From NCBI GenBank assembly GCA_035540375.1, contig DATLGO010000017.1, forward strand, positions 1 through 54,074: a stretch of DNA of 54,074 bases. Reading direction: 5' to 3'. Positions 33,460-39,990 of this stretch are shown one piece after another. Below the pieces are notes generated by a model. That model was not told the DNA's origin. It did not search any database and saw only the letters and a list, made by a program, of their open reading frames with translations. Source of the stretch: Candidatus Thermoplasmatota archaeon. GTDB lineage: Archaea > Thermoplasmatota > SW-10-69-26 > JACQPN01 > JAJPHT01. Position 1 is the first letter of the stretch. Each line of letters opens with the position of its first letter. Position numbers and translations under genes: made by a program.

Positions 33460-34354
33460 TCCGGTACACCTTCGCTTCGATCTTGATGAGGAGCGCGCGC
33501 AGGGCGAGGACGCCCGCGAACGCGACGAGGAAGAGGAAGAGGCTCGAGAGCCCGTGGAGGAAGGACTGGCTGACCTCGGGACCCCAGACGACGCCCACCC
33601 AGATGCTCGTCGCGACCCGCAGCACGTTCGCGGCGAGCGCGATGGGGACCGCGGCGAGGATGAGGAGGCCGCGCGAGACGTTCCTGAGCGGCGAGACGCC
33701 CGCGACGAACGTGCCGAGCGTGAGGATGCTGATGAGGCTCGAGAGGCCGCTGCAGAGCGGGATGACCTCGAAGCGCAGGTCGCCGGCCTGGATGATGAAG
33801 TTGTCCTGCACGAACGAGATGCCCGTCACCGCGAGCACCTTCGTCGTGCCCCAGACCGCGAGCTTCTGGAGCTCGACGCCGATCTCGAGCAGGCCGGGGA
33901 GCGGGACTGCGAGCAGGAGGAAGAGCGCGGGTCCCGCAAGCGGAAGGGCGCTCTTCGGGCCGATCACGTAGACCGCGACGCCCCAGAGCGCGGCGATGAG
34001 GGAAAGCGAGTAGACGAAGGGATCGGCGAGGGTTGCTGCGGTCGCGTAGAGGAGGATCGCGGGCGCAAGGAAGAGCACGGCCCGGGTCGCGCCCGCGCCC
34101 TGGCCTGCGCCGAACCGCGCGCGGACGCGCCACGCAAGGAACGTCGCGAGGAGGGGGACGAGGATGCCATGACCGTAGTATTCGTCGTTCATCCACGCGT
34201 TGGCGAGCCAGCCGAGGGTGGGCTCGTACAGGAAATAGAGTCCCAGCGCGATCACGAGGAGCGGGATCGCGTGTGACTTGAGCGCCCGCGCCGCCGCGAG
34301 GGCCTCGCGGACGAGGCGCGCCTCGAGTCGGGTGGACGACTGGCCCGGGTGCAT
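33452..34354 (-). CDS. Exosortase/archaeosortase family transpeptidase
   Basis: A 300-residue protein with about eight membrane helices. The catalytic residues of the family are all present: Cys201 in PLCSGLSSL, Arg246 in NVLRVATS and His267 in SFLHGLSS. The first conserved region, EYYGHGILVPLLATFLAW, follows helix 1. These enzymes cleave C-terminal sorting tags and probably transfer the protein to a membrane lipid. It is the only such enzyme in the window and is therefore the candidate processor of the PTPELPT-tagged proteins. ATG 34354 lies 27 nt below a TTTTAAT box, so the mRNA is probably leaderless. It heads a four-gene operon with EpsI-like, hydrolase and GT-C genes. The EpsI partner and motifs are closer to bacterial XrtA-type than to classical ArtA. 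Confidence 0.92.
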   Translation of the reverse strand: MHPGQSSTRLEARLVREALAAARALKSHAIPLLVIALGLYFLYEPTLGWLANAWMNDEYYGHGILVPLLATFLAWRVRARFGAGQGAGATRAVLFLAPAILLYATAATLADPFVYSLSLIAALWGVAVYVIGPKSALPLAGPALFLLLAVPLPGLLEIGVELQKLAVWGTTKVLAVTGISFVQDNFIIQAGDLRFEVIPLCSGLSSLISILTLGTFVAGVSPLRNVSRGLLILAAVPIALAANVLRVATSIWVGVVWGPEVSQSFLHGLSSLFLFLVAFAGVLALRALLIKIEAKVYRNG

Positions 34355-34377
34355 CGGGGCGGACGTACCTTGAGGAC

Positions 34378-34384
34378 ATTAAAA
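34378..34384 (-). promoter_or_regulatory. TATA box of the exosortase operon
   Basis: TTTTAAT on the minus strand, centred 27 nt above ATG 34354: leaderless spacing. The remaining gap to 34560 contains no gene. Confidence 0.65.
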
Positions 34385-34548
34385 GCGATATGGAAGAGGC
34401 CTCCACATGGCCCCTGAACGGGTTTTGTCGAAACCCCGCCCGGACGCACCCGAAATGGAGGTGACTTCTAGCTCAGTCGTCGAGAGCCGGCGTTCCGAAA
34501 CGCTTTGCCGCCGGTTACATGCTTACCCCCCACGGGCCTCAGGGCTCA

Positions 34549-34556
34549 GGTTGGCA
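34549..34556 (+). promoter_or_regulatory. GGTTGGCA element before tagged-protein gene
   Basis: GGTTGGCA ends 4 nt before the ATG at 34561, where a Shine-Dalgarno would normally lie. No clear TATA box was found at -25. Confidence 0.45.
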
Positions 34557-34560
34557 GTCC

Positions 34561-35229
34561 ATGAACAAGGGACACGTCGTCAAGGCCGCGATGGTCGCGC
34601 TCGCGGTTCTCGTTGGCTCATCGGGCACGGCTCAGGCCGCGTCCCAGACCTGGTATCTCGATTTCAACGGAACCGTCTCGTCCGAGGCCATCCGCGGCTC
34701 CCCGCCGGAGCAGTGGCAGACCTCGATCGCCGATGGCGGCCTCTACTACTGGTTCGAGCCGAACGCGAACACGGCCAACGTGAACCTGGCGGACGATCTC
34801 TGGACCTACTCGCTGCGCCTCGTCACGCATGCGACGGGCTCGTTCAAGCTCCACGTCGGCAAGGGTGCCGTCGCGAACGGCGAGGCCGTCCCGGCGTCCT
34901 TCCAGTCGTTCCATGAAGTGACCGTCGCCACGTTCGGAACCGCGACGCTCTACACGGGCTCGCTCGTCCACAACGCCTCGGCCGGCGACTTCTGGATCCA
35001 CCAGGGCGAGCACCTCATGTTCGCCCTCGAGAATGTCCCGGACGGGGACCAGGGCTCGAAGCAGGCGAACCAACGCCGCACGGTGATCGTCCAGACGGGC
35101 GACGAGGCCTCCTGGTTCGCCTCGCCCGCGAGCGACCCCGGCATCCCCACGCCGGAGCTCCCCACGGTGCTCCTCATGGCGGCCGGCGTCGGCCTCTTCG
35201 CCTTCGTAGCGCTGCGCCGCAAGGCGTGA
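34561..35229 (+). CDS. Secreted protein with PTPELPT C-terminal tag
   Basis: A 222-residue protein with a signal peptide (VVKAAMVALAVLVGSSGTAQA, cleavage near residue 26) and a beta-rich mature domain starting ASQTWYLDFNGT. At the extreme C-terminus it has IPTPELPT, a hydrophobic helix and LRRKA. It is a close paralog of the next gene along the whole length. Eighty-five nucleotides over the tag are identical in both. No family was recognised; the mature domain could be a structural or adhesive module. ATG 34561 sits 4 nt after a GGTTGGCA element. Probable exosortase substrate. Confidence 0.87.
   Translation: MNKGHVVKAAMVALAVLVGSSGTAQAASQTWYLDFNGTVSSEAIRGSPPEQWQTSIADGGLYYWFEPNANTANVNLADDLWTYSLRLVTHATGSFKLHVGKGAVANGEAVPASFQSFHEVTVATFGTATLYTGSLVHNASAGDFWIHQGEHLMFALENVPDGDQGSKQANQRRTVIVQTGDEASWFASPASDPGIPTPELPTVLLMAAGVGLFAFVALRRKA
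35116..35200 (+). repeat. 85-nt direct repeat encoding the tag, copy 1
   Basis: Identical base for base to 35967-36051, including synonymous positions. It encodes the FASPASDPGIPTPELPT region and most of the helix. Confidence 0.95.
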
Positions 35230-35238
35230 ACGCTCCCC

Positions 35239-35280
35239 GGGAGGGCCGGCCCGCCCTCCCGCACCCTTCTCTCTTTTGTT
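35239..35280 (+). terminator. Terminator of first tagged-protein gene
   Basis: Hairpin GGGAGGGC/GCCCTCCC (35239-35260) followed by a T-rich stretch to 35280, 9 nt after the stop. The paralog at 35412 has nearly the same hairpin after it. Confidence 0.7.
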
Positions 35281-35395
35281 CCGCGCCGCCCGTGACCGAG
35301 GTCGGATCGAGGTCTCCTCCATGTCTTCGATCAAGACGCCGCTTTCCAACATGGCTTCCCCTGGAGCACGTTCGTCGGCTCGGGCATCCCGCCCA

Positions 35396-35403
35396 GGTTG
35401 GCT
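35396..35403 (+). promoter_or_regulatory. GGTTGGCT element before tagged-protein gene
   Basis: GGTTGGCT ends 8 nt before ATG 35412, in the same place as in the paralogous gene. Confidence 0.45.
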
Positions 35404-35411
35404 TTGACTCC

Positions 35412-36083
35412 ATGAGCAAGGGGCACGTCCTCACAGCCGCCTTCGTCGCGCTCGCGGTCCTCCTCGGATCGTCCGGCACGGCGCAGGCCGCGTCCCAGAG
35501 CTGGTATCTCGACTTCAACGGCACGATCTCGTCCGTCGCCCCCAAGGGCTCCCCGCCCGACGAGTGGCAGGTCGCCGTTGCCGACGGCGGCAAGTACTAC
35601 TGGTACGAGAAATTCGCGAACACGGCCGACGTGAACCTCGGGAGCGACGTGTGGACCTTCTCGATCCAGCTCACGACGCACTTCACCGGCAAGTTCAACC
35701 TCTTCGTCGGCAAGGGTCAGCTCGTCGGCGATGAGGCCGATCCGTCCTCGTTCCAGGCCTTCCACGGCGTCACGATCTTCGCCGGCGGCACCAACACGCT
35801 CTACACGGGCAGCCTCCTGCACATGCCCATCACGGGCGACTTCGTGATCAACGAAGGCGAGCACCTCATGTTCATGCTCGACAACATCCCCGACGCGGAC
35901 CAGGGCTCGAAGAACGCGAACCAGCGCCGCACGGTCATCGTCCAGACCGGCTCGCCCGACTCGTACTTCGCCTCGCCCGCGAGCGACCCCGGCATCCCCA
36001 CGCCGGAGCTCCCCACGGTGCTCCTCATGGCGGCCGGCGTCGGCCTCTTCGGGTTCGTCGCCCTCCGCCGCCGCGCGGCGTAG
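35412..36083 (+). CDS. Secreted protein with PTPELPT C-terminal tag
   Basis: A 223-residue tandem paralog of the protein at 34561. Signal peptide (LTAAFVALAVLLGSSGTAQA), the same ASQSWYLDFNGT start of the mature part, a DQGSKNANQRRTVIVQTG segment shared with the paralog, then IPTPELPT, a helix and LRRRAA. The duplicated unit includes upstream element, gene and terminator, so a whole transcription unit was copied. The middle parts have diverged clearly while the tag DNA is identical, suggesting gene conversion at the tag. Probable exosortase substrate. Confidence 0.87.
   Translation: MSKGHVLTAAFVALAVLLGSSGTAQAASQSWYLDFNGTISSVAPKGSPPDEWQVAVADGGKYYWYEKFANTADVNLGSDVWTFSIQLTTHFTGKFNLFVGKGQLVGDEADPSSFQAFHGVTIFAGGTNTLYTGSLLHMPITGDFVINEGEHLMFMLDNIPDADQGSKNANQRRTVIVQTGSPDSYFASPASDPGIPTPELPTVLLMAAGVGLFGFVALRRRAA
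35967..36051 (+). repeat. 85-nt direct repeat encoding the tag, copy 2
   Basis: Perfect copy of 35116-35200; flanking sequence diverges at once on both sides. Confidence 0.95.
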
Positions 36084-36097
36084 ATCGCACCCACGAC

Positions 36098-36134
36098 GGG
36101 AGGGCGAGCCGCCCTCCCGCCCTCCTTCCTTTTC
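36098..36134 (+). terminator. Terminator of second tagged-protein gene
   Basis: A 9-bp perfect stem (GGGAGGGCG/CGCCCTCCC, loop AGC) followed by TTCCTTTT, 15 nt after the stop. Confidence 0.75.
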
Positions 36135-36167
36135 AGATCCTTCCACGTGAAGGCTTTCTCCTCAACC

Positions 36168-36173
36168 TTTATC
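36168..36173 (+). promoter_or_regulatory. TATA-like box of small membrane protein gene
   Basis: TTTATC about 31 nt upstream of ATG 36201. This favours 36201 over the in-frame GTG at 36147, which lies upstream of the box. Confidence 0.5.
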
Positions 36174-36200
36174 TTGCGCAGCGTCTCCTCGGGTTCGAAC

Positions 36201-36491
36201 ATGACGCCGATCGCGCTTGCTTTCTCGAGCTTCGCGAATCCCGTCACCGCGGAGGTCGCGTCGAGCGCTCCCGGCGTCGCGACGCTCTACGGCGCGACGG
36301 CGGCCCTCCTCCTCGTGGTCGGTCTCGTCCTGCGCGAAGTCCTCGTCGTCTACGCCGCGGGGCAGCGCGAGCGCGGGACGCTCAAGGCCGAAGCCGCGGA
36401 CCACGTCTCGACGGCGGCGCACATCGCGCTCGTGCCGCTCGCCGCCGTGTTCCTCGTGGCCTTCGCCCTCCAGGTGCTCGAAACCCTGTAA
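36201..36491 (+). CDS. Small two-helix membrane protein
   Basis: A 96-residue protein with two hydrophobic helices (about VATLYGATAALLLVVGLVL and HIALVPLAAVFLVAFALQVL) joined by a charged loop (GQRERGTLKAEAADHV). No family was recognised. The start is placed at ATG 36201 because a TATA-like box lies just upstream. It stands between the tagged-protein genes and a convergent secreted-protein gene. Function unknown. Confidence 0.68.
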   Translation: MTPIALAFSSFANPVTAEVASSAPGVATLYGATAALLLVVGLVLREVLVVYAAGQRERGTLKAEAADHVSTAAHIALVPLAAVFLVAFALQVLETL

Positions 36492-36678
36492 AGGCCCAAG
36501 CCCGACTCCGATCGCGACGCGACGGCCGGCGCTCGACCGGGGTACCCGGCGCGGGCATCGCATCCCCCGTCCCGCGAAGGCGCGGTCTTGCGCAAGCCTG
36601 AGCGACGCGGCCGCTCCGCTCGCCTGGAAAAAGATGAAAACAGGAGGCGCCCGCGCCGGGCGCCTGGATTCTCCCGGT

Positions 36679-37020
36679 CTAGGGGAGGTAATAGCCGAGG
36701 AACGTCTGGTCCGCGACCCACCGGTGCGTGATGGGTTGACCGTGGGCGTCGAACTGGACGATGCCGTTGATCGTGACGAGGCAGACGCCATCCGTCTGCT
36801 GGAGGCCGGCCCACGTGTTCGTCTCGACCCGGATGTCCGCGTCCGCGCGGATGTAGTACCGCTCCGTCGCGACGAGGATTTCGCCCTCGCGGATCGTCAC
36901 GGGCGCGATCTCGAGGAGCGCGGTGTCCTGGGGCGGGCAGTCGTCGTCGTGGCCATCGTGCGCGGTCGCGAGCGTCGGCACGGTGAGTGCCACGAGCGCG
37001 AGCGCGATGAATCGGTGCAT
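36679..37020 (-). CDS. Small secreted protein
   Basis: A 113-residue protein with a clear signal peptide (HRFIALALVALTVPTLATA) followed by a His/Asp-rich start of the mature part (HDGHDDD), which could bind metal, and a beta-rich domain of about 85 residues with two Cys. No C-terminal anchor. ATG 37020 has GGAGGAG at the right distance upstream; an in-frame TTG at 37035 would overlap that signal. Function unknown. About 190 nt between this gene's 3' end and the two-helix protein gene contain nothing I can identify. Confidence 0.7.
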   Translation of the reverse strand: MHRFIALALVALTVPTLATAHDGHDDDCPPQDTALLEIAPVTIREGEILVATERYYIRADADIRVETNTWAGLQQTDGVCLVTINGIVQFDAHGQPITHRWVADQTFLGYYLP

Positions 37021-37208
37021 GTCCAGCTCCTCCAAGGGGAACGGCGCGGCGTTCCGTCCTCGCCGACTTCTCGCGTGACGCCATAGCCTTTATCCTCAAG
37101 GCCTATCGATCCGCTCGATCGAGGTCGCCTCCAGAGCTGTCCTAGATAGGCCTGGGCGCGAAGCCAATGCCGCATACGCTTTCCTAGTGCGCGCGGGTTC
37201 CGAAGCTG

Positions 37209-37907
37209 GTGACGACAGTGAACAGGATCGCGCTCGCGCTCGTGACGGTGCTCATTCTCGCGCTTCCGACCGCGGCGGCGACGTACCAATCTCCCCCCAA
37301 CAGCGTCGAGCGGTGGACGCTTGCGGGATCCGGCACCTCGCCCACGGCCCCGTTCACCATGTTCCGCGTCATCCCGCAGGCCGCGCCCCCCTCCGGCGGC
37401 GTCGTGACGCTCGCTCCGAACGAGATCGCCTACTGGACTTCCAACGAGTCCGCCCTCGCCAACTTCGAGATGGGCGGCGGCGGCCGCACCTTCACGGTGC
37501 GCCTCCAGATCCGCGCCGGTTCGAACCTCGAGGTCGCCGTGGGCGTCTTCAACGCCACGTTCACGCCCTGCGGCGCGCCCCAGCAGATCAACGTCGGCGC
37601 GGCCGGCACCCTCCCGCCGCTTGAGATCGTCGACCAGACGCGCGCGGAGATCTTCACCGCCTCGTTCCAGCCGGCCTCCTGCCCCGTGAAGAAGGGCGAG
37701 ACCTTCGCGATCGCGGTGAAGGCCCTCGGAACGCCGGCCCGCATCGGCACGGAGGACGCCCAGCGCATCAACGGCGCGCCCGTTCCGCGCAGCTCCGTCT
37801 CCTACGCCTTCACGCCGCCCGCATGGCCGACGCCTGAGCTCCCGACCGTCGCGCTCTCGATCGTCGGTCTCGGGATGGCGGCCTTCGCCGTCTCGCGCCG
37901 CCGCTGA
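37209..37907 (+). CDS. Secreted protein with PTPELPT C-terminal tag
   Basis: A 232-residue protein with a signal peptide (RIALALVTVLILALPTAAA), a beta-rich mature domain with two Cys (FTPCGAP and ASCPVKKG) and the C-terminal WPTPELPT, hydrophobic helix and SRRR. The mature domain is not obviously related to the pair at 34561/35412, although similar in size and beta-richness, so the tag is shared by different protein families. GTG 37209 is used; GTG 37218 is a close alternative. A hairpin follows the stop. Probable exosortase substrate. Confidence 0.83.
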   Translation: MTTVNRIALALVTVLILALPTAAATYQSPPNSVERWTLAGSGTSPTAPFTMFRVIPQAAPPSGGVVTLAPNEIAYWTSNESALANFEMGGGGRTFTVRLQIRAGSNLEVAVGVFNATFTPCGAPQQINVGAAGTLPPLEIVDQTRAEIFTASFQPASCPVKKGETFAIAVKALGTPARIGTEDAQRINGAPVPRSSVSYAFTPPAWPTPELPTVALSIVGLGMAAFAVSRRR

Positions 37908-37910
37908 GCC

Positions 37911-37928
37911 GCCGGTCAAACGACCGGC
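37911..37928 (+). terminator. Hairpin after tagged-protein gene
   Basis: Perfect 7-bp stem GCCGGTC-AAAC-GACCGGC, 3 nt after the stop codon. No T-run follows directly. Confidence 0.5.
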
Positions 37929-38094
37929 TCGGACGTTCCGGCAGGCCCGATCGCCCTCCCCCGGGCGGACCCCGGGGGTCCGATCGCCCGCGGACGGCCG
38001 CGGGGCGGACGTGTCAAGCCTCGATGTGTTCACTCACTGCCGGTTCTCAGGAGGAGTTAAGAGGAGATCACGCATAGAGGCGTCCTGCAGTCCC

Positions 38095-38102
38095 GGTTGG
38101 CA
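38095..38102 (+). promoter_or_regulatory. GGTTGGCA element, distal copy upstream of HTH gene
   Basis: First of two copies in this gap. It lies 9 nt before an ATG at 38112, but that frame overlaps the HTH gene and is not convincing. Confidence 0.38.
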
Positions 38103-38204
38103 GAGGCTGGGATGACGAGCCCTTTCAGGGGGGAGCGTCGTCCATATTGCAAGACCGATGCGACGCGAGCCCCCGCTCCGTCGCGCGTCACGGGAGGCGA
38201 GGCT

Positions 38205-38212
38205 GGTTGGCA
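38205..38212 (+). promoter_or_regulatory. GGTTGGCA element at the start of the HTH gene
   Basis: Second copy, 2 nt before the TTG start chosen for the HTH gene; possible autoregulatory site. Confidence 0.4.
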
Positions 38213-38214
38213 CA

Positions 38215-38493
38215 TTGGCATCCGAGAAGCGAAGCCGCATCGAGATCATCCAGGAAATCATGAGCCTGGTGGCGCAGGGCCACCGCAAGACGAGGATCAT
38301 GTACGGCGCGAATTTGAGCTATGACATGCTCGTCAAGTATCTCGACCTTCTCGTCGAGAAGGGATTCATCACGGTCGACGACAAGGGCCGCTACGCGGTG
38401 ACGCCGACGGGCAGCGAGTTCGCGCGCGACCTCGACCGCGTCACGCGGCACTTCCGCGTCGACGAGACCCCCGCGCCCGCGATGCGCCTTTGA
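38215..38493 (+). CDS. Winged-helix DNA-binding protein, HTH_45-like
   Basis: A 92-residue archaeal winged helix. SRIEIIQEIMSLVAQG forms helix 1, then KTRIMYGANLSYDMLVKYL the recognition part, LLVEKGFI the next helix start, and YAVTPTGSEFARDL the wing and last helix: the layout of the HTH_45 family of small archaeal regulators. TTG 38215 starts just before helix 1; upstream in-frame starts add an Arg-rich tail with no family match. A GGTTGGCA element lies immediately upstream. It is followed at 13 nt by the CPBP gene. It is a candidate regulator of the genes with that element (inference). Confidence 0.78.
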   Translation: MASEKRSRIEIIQEIMSLVAQGHRKTRIMYGANLSYDMLVKYLDLLVEKGFITVDDKGRYAVTPTGSEFARDLDRVTRHFRVDETPAPAMRL

Positions 38494-38506
38494 GAGGCCA
38501 ACGAAC

Positions 38507-39523
38507 GTGGCGGAGGGACTGACGGACGTCGTCTGCGCCGCCTGCGGCGCGCGCACCTCGGTCCCCCTCGAAGGCGCCGGTCGGTTCGTCGTGAAATGCC
38601 GCGCCTGCGGAAAGCGCGGCGTCGTCGACGTCGCGCCGGAGGCGCGCACGCGCGGCAGGCCCGCGGAGCTCAAGCGCGTTGCGCGTTTCACGGCGTCCCC
38701 GGTGTTCGAGCGCATCTACCACCGGCTCGAGGACGTGTCGTCGCACGTTCCCGCGAACCGGTGGGAGATCGTCGGCGTCTACTTCGGCGTGACCGCGCTC
38801 GCCGAAGCGGCCGTGTACGTCAATCCCTATTACGGATTCCTCCTCCACGCCGTCGTCCTCTTCGGCCTCCTCATCCACGCGGGCGCCCTCTGGAACCGCA
38901 GCGAACCGTTGAGCCGGCTCGCGGTCGCGATCTCGGTCCTGCCCGTGATCCGGCTCGTGAGCCTCGCGATCCCGCTGTCGCAGTTCTCGTTCCTCCAATG
39001 GTTCCTCATCCTCGGCGTCGTCGTCTCGCTCGCGACGATCACCGCCCTCGGCGTTCTCGGCGAATCCGCCCGAGCGATGGGGCTTCGCGCGAGCGAGCCC
39101 CGCCACCGCGCGCTCGAGATCGGCGTCGTCGCGCTCGGCGTTCCGCTCGGCCTCATCGAGTACCACATCCTCGCGCCGAGCGCGCTCGTGCCGAACGCGA
39201 GTCTGCCCGCCCTCGTCGGACCCGCCCTCATGATGATCGTGTTCGGCGGCGTCCTCGAGGAGCTCATTTACCGCGGCCTGCTCCTCAGGACGCTCCTCGG
39301 ACCCTTCGGAACCGCGGGCGCGGTCGCGATTCCCGCGCTCGCGAACGCCATCCTCGCGATCGCCTACGGCTCGGCCGCGATGGTCTTCGTCGTCCTCGTC
39401 GCGGGCCTCGCCTTCGGCCTCGTCGCCCGGCGCACCGGAAGCGTCGTCGGCGTGGGCCTCTCGCACGGCGTCGCGAACACGCTGCTGTTCGTCGTCCTTC
39501 CGGTCACCGGGATGCCGTTCTGA
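38507..39523 (+). CDS. CPBP-family intramembrane protease with zinc ribbon
   Basis: A 338-residue protein. The first 45 residues hold a zinc-ribbon pattern CAAC...CRAC. About eight helices follow, with the CPBP/Abi motifs: EELIYRGLL (Glu-Glu-x3-Arg) and GLSHGVANTLLF with the conserved His. The family includes Rce1-like prenyl-protein proteases and bacteriocin-immunity proteins. GTG 38507. It is probably co-transcribed with the HTH gene. Substrate unknown; a role in processing surface proteins is possible but unsupported. Confidence 0.85.
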   Translation: MAEGLTDVVCAACGARTSVPLEGAGRFVVKCRACGKRGVVDVAPEARTRGRPAELKRVARFTASPVFERIYHRLEDVSSHVPANRWEIVGVYFGVTALAEAAVYVNPYYGFLLHAVVLFGLLIHAGALWNRSEPLSRLAVAISVLPVIRLVSLAIPLSQFSFLQWFLILGVVVSLATITALGVLGESARAMGLRASEPRHRALEIGVVALGVPLGLIEYHILAPSALVPNASLPALVGPALMMIVFGGVLEELIYRGLLLRTLLGPFGTAGAVAIPALANAILAIAYGSAAMVFVVLVAGLAFGLVARRTGSVVGVGLSHGVANTLLFVVLPVTGMPF

Positions 39524-39524
39524 C

Positions 39525-39908
39525 TCACGGCCGCTCGTAGGTGACGCGGTACCCCACGAGGATGCCGCGCTCGAGGACGGGCTCTTCGGAAACGATGCGC
39601 GCGTCCGGGTTCTCGCGCTTCCATGCGGCAAGCGCCTCCGCGGGCGCCGCCGCGTCGAACGCCTTCTTCGCGTCGAACGCGGCGGGGTCGAAGCCGACGT
39701 AAACGGCGCCGCGGCCGTCCTTCCCGTCGTCGAGCGTCGAGGCCGCGACGGTGTTCGCGCGTTCGTCGTGCCCCTGCGAGGCGAGCGCGAAGCCAACGCC
39801 GACGAGCGCAACGAGGAGGACGGCGTCCGTGAAGCGGACGCTCCAGGCGGGGGCCTCCGGGCTGTTGATGAACTTGTACGTCCGCACAAGATCCGAGATG
39901 CTGCGCAC
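39525..39908 (-). CDS. Single-helix membrane protein
   Basis: A 127-residue protein. A short cytoplasmic N-terminus (RTYKFINSPEAPAWSVRF) leads one hydrophobic helix (TDAVLLVALVGVGFALA), then about 75 residues outside that are charged and predicted helical and strand (FDAKKAFDAAAPAEALAAWK). No family was recognised. GTG 39908 or GTG 39887 could be the start. It is divergent from the transglutaminase-like gene and its end nearly touches the CPBP gene's end. Confidence 0.6.
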   Translation of the reverse strand: MRSISDLVRTYKFINSPEAPAWSVRFTDAVLLVALVGVGFALASQGHDERANTVAASTLDDGKDGRGAVYVGFDPAAFDAKKAFDAAAPAEALAAWKRENPDARIVSEEPVLERGILVGYRVTYERP

Positions 39909-39961
39909 GCGACGGCTCTGTCGCGGGCCCCTCATGAAGCTTCGGCCGGAAACGGCGGACC

Positions 39962-39966
39962 TTAAG
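39962..39966 (+). promoter_or_regulatory. TATA-like box of transglutaminase-like gene
   Basis: TTAAG within CCTTAAGG, 27 nt above GTG 39991, favouring that start over ATG 39934. Confidence 0.38.
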
Positions 39967-39990
39967 GCGCGAAGGCGCGCTCCCCAAGCC

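Larger units (their letters stand above)
37929..38214. other. Intergenic region upstream of the HTH gene
   Basis: No convincing gene. It holds a second 7-bp hairpin (CGGACCC/GGGTCCG, 37966-37982), a purine-rich GAGGAGTTAAGAGGAGAT stretch (38051-38068) and two GGTTGGCA elements 110 nt apart. The decamer CGCATAGAGG at 38071-38080 also occurs at 22503-22512 upstream of the block B GT2. Confidence 0.6.

Noticed and set aside
33452-34354. Bacterial contamination or assembly chimera as source of the exosortase operon
   Set aside because: Base composition, start-codon use and the TATA box at leaderless distance match neighbours, and tagged substrates lie on both sides.
38112-38324. 70-codon frame starting just after the first GGTTGGCA
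   Set aside because: It overlaps the HTH gene by 110 nt in another frame and has no hydrophobic or domain pattern.
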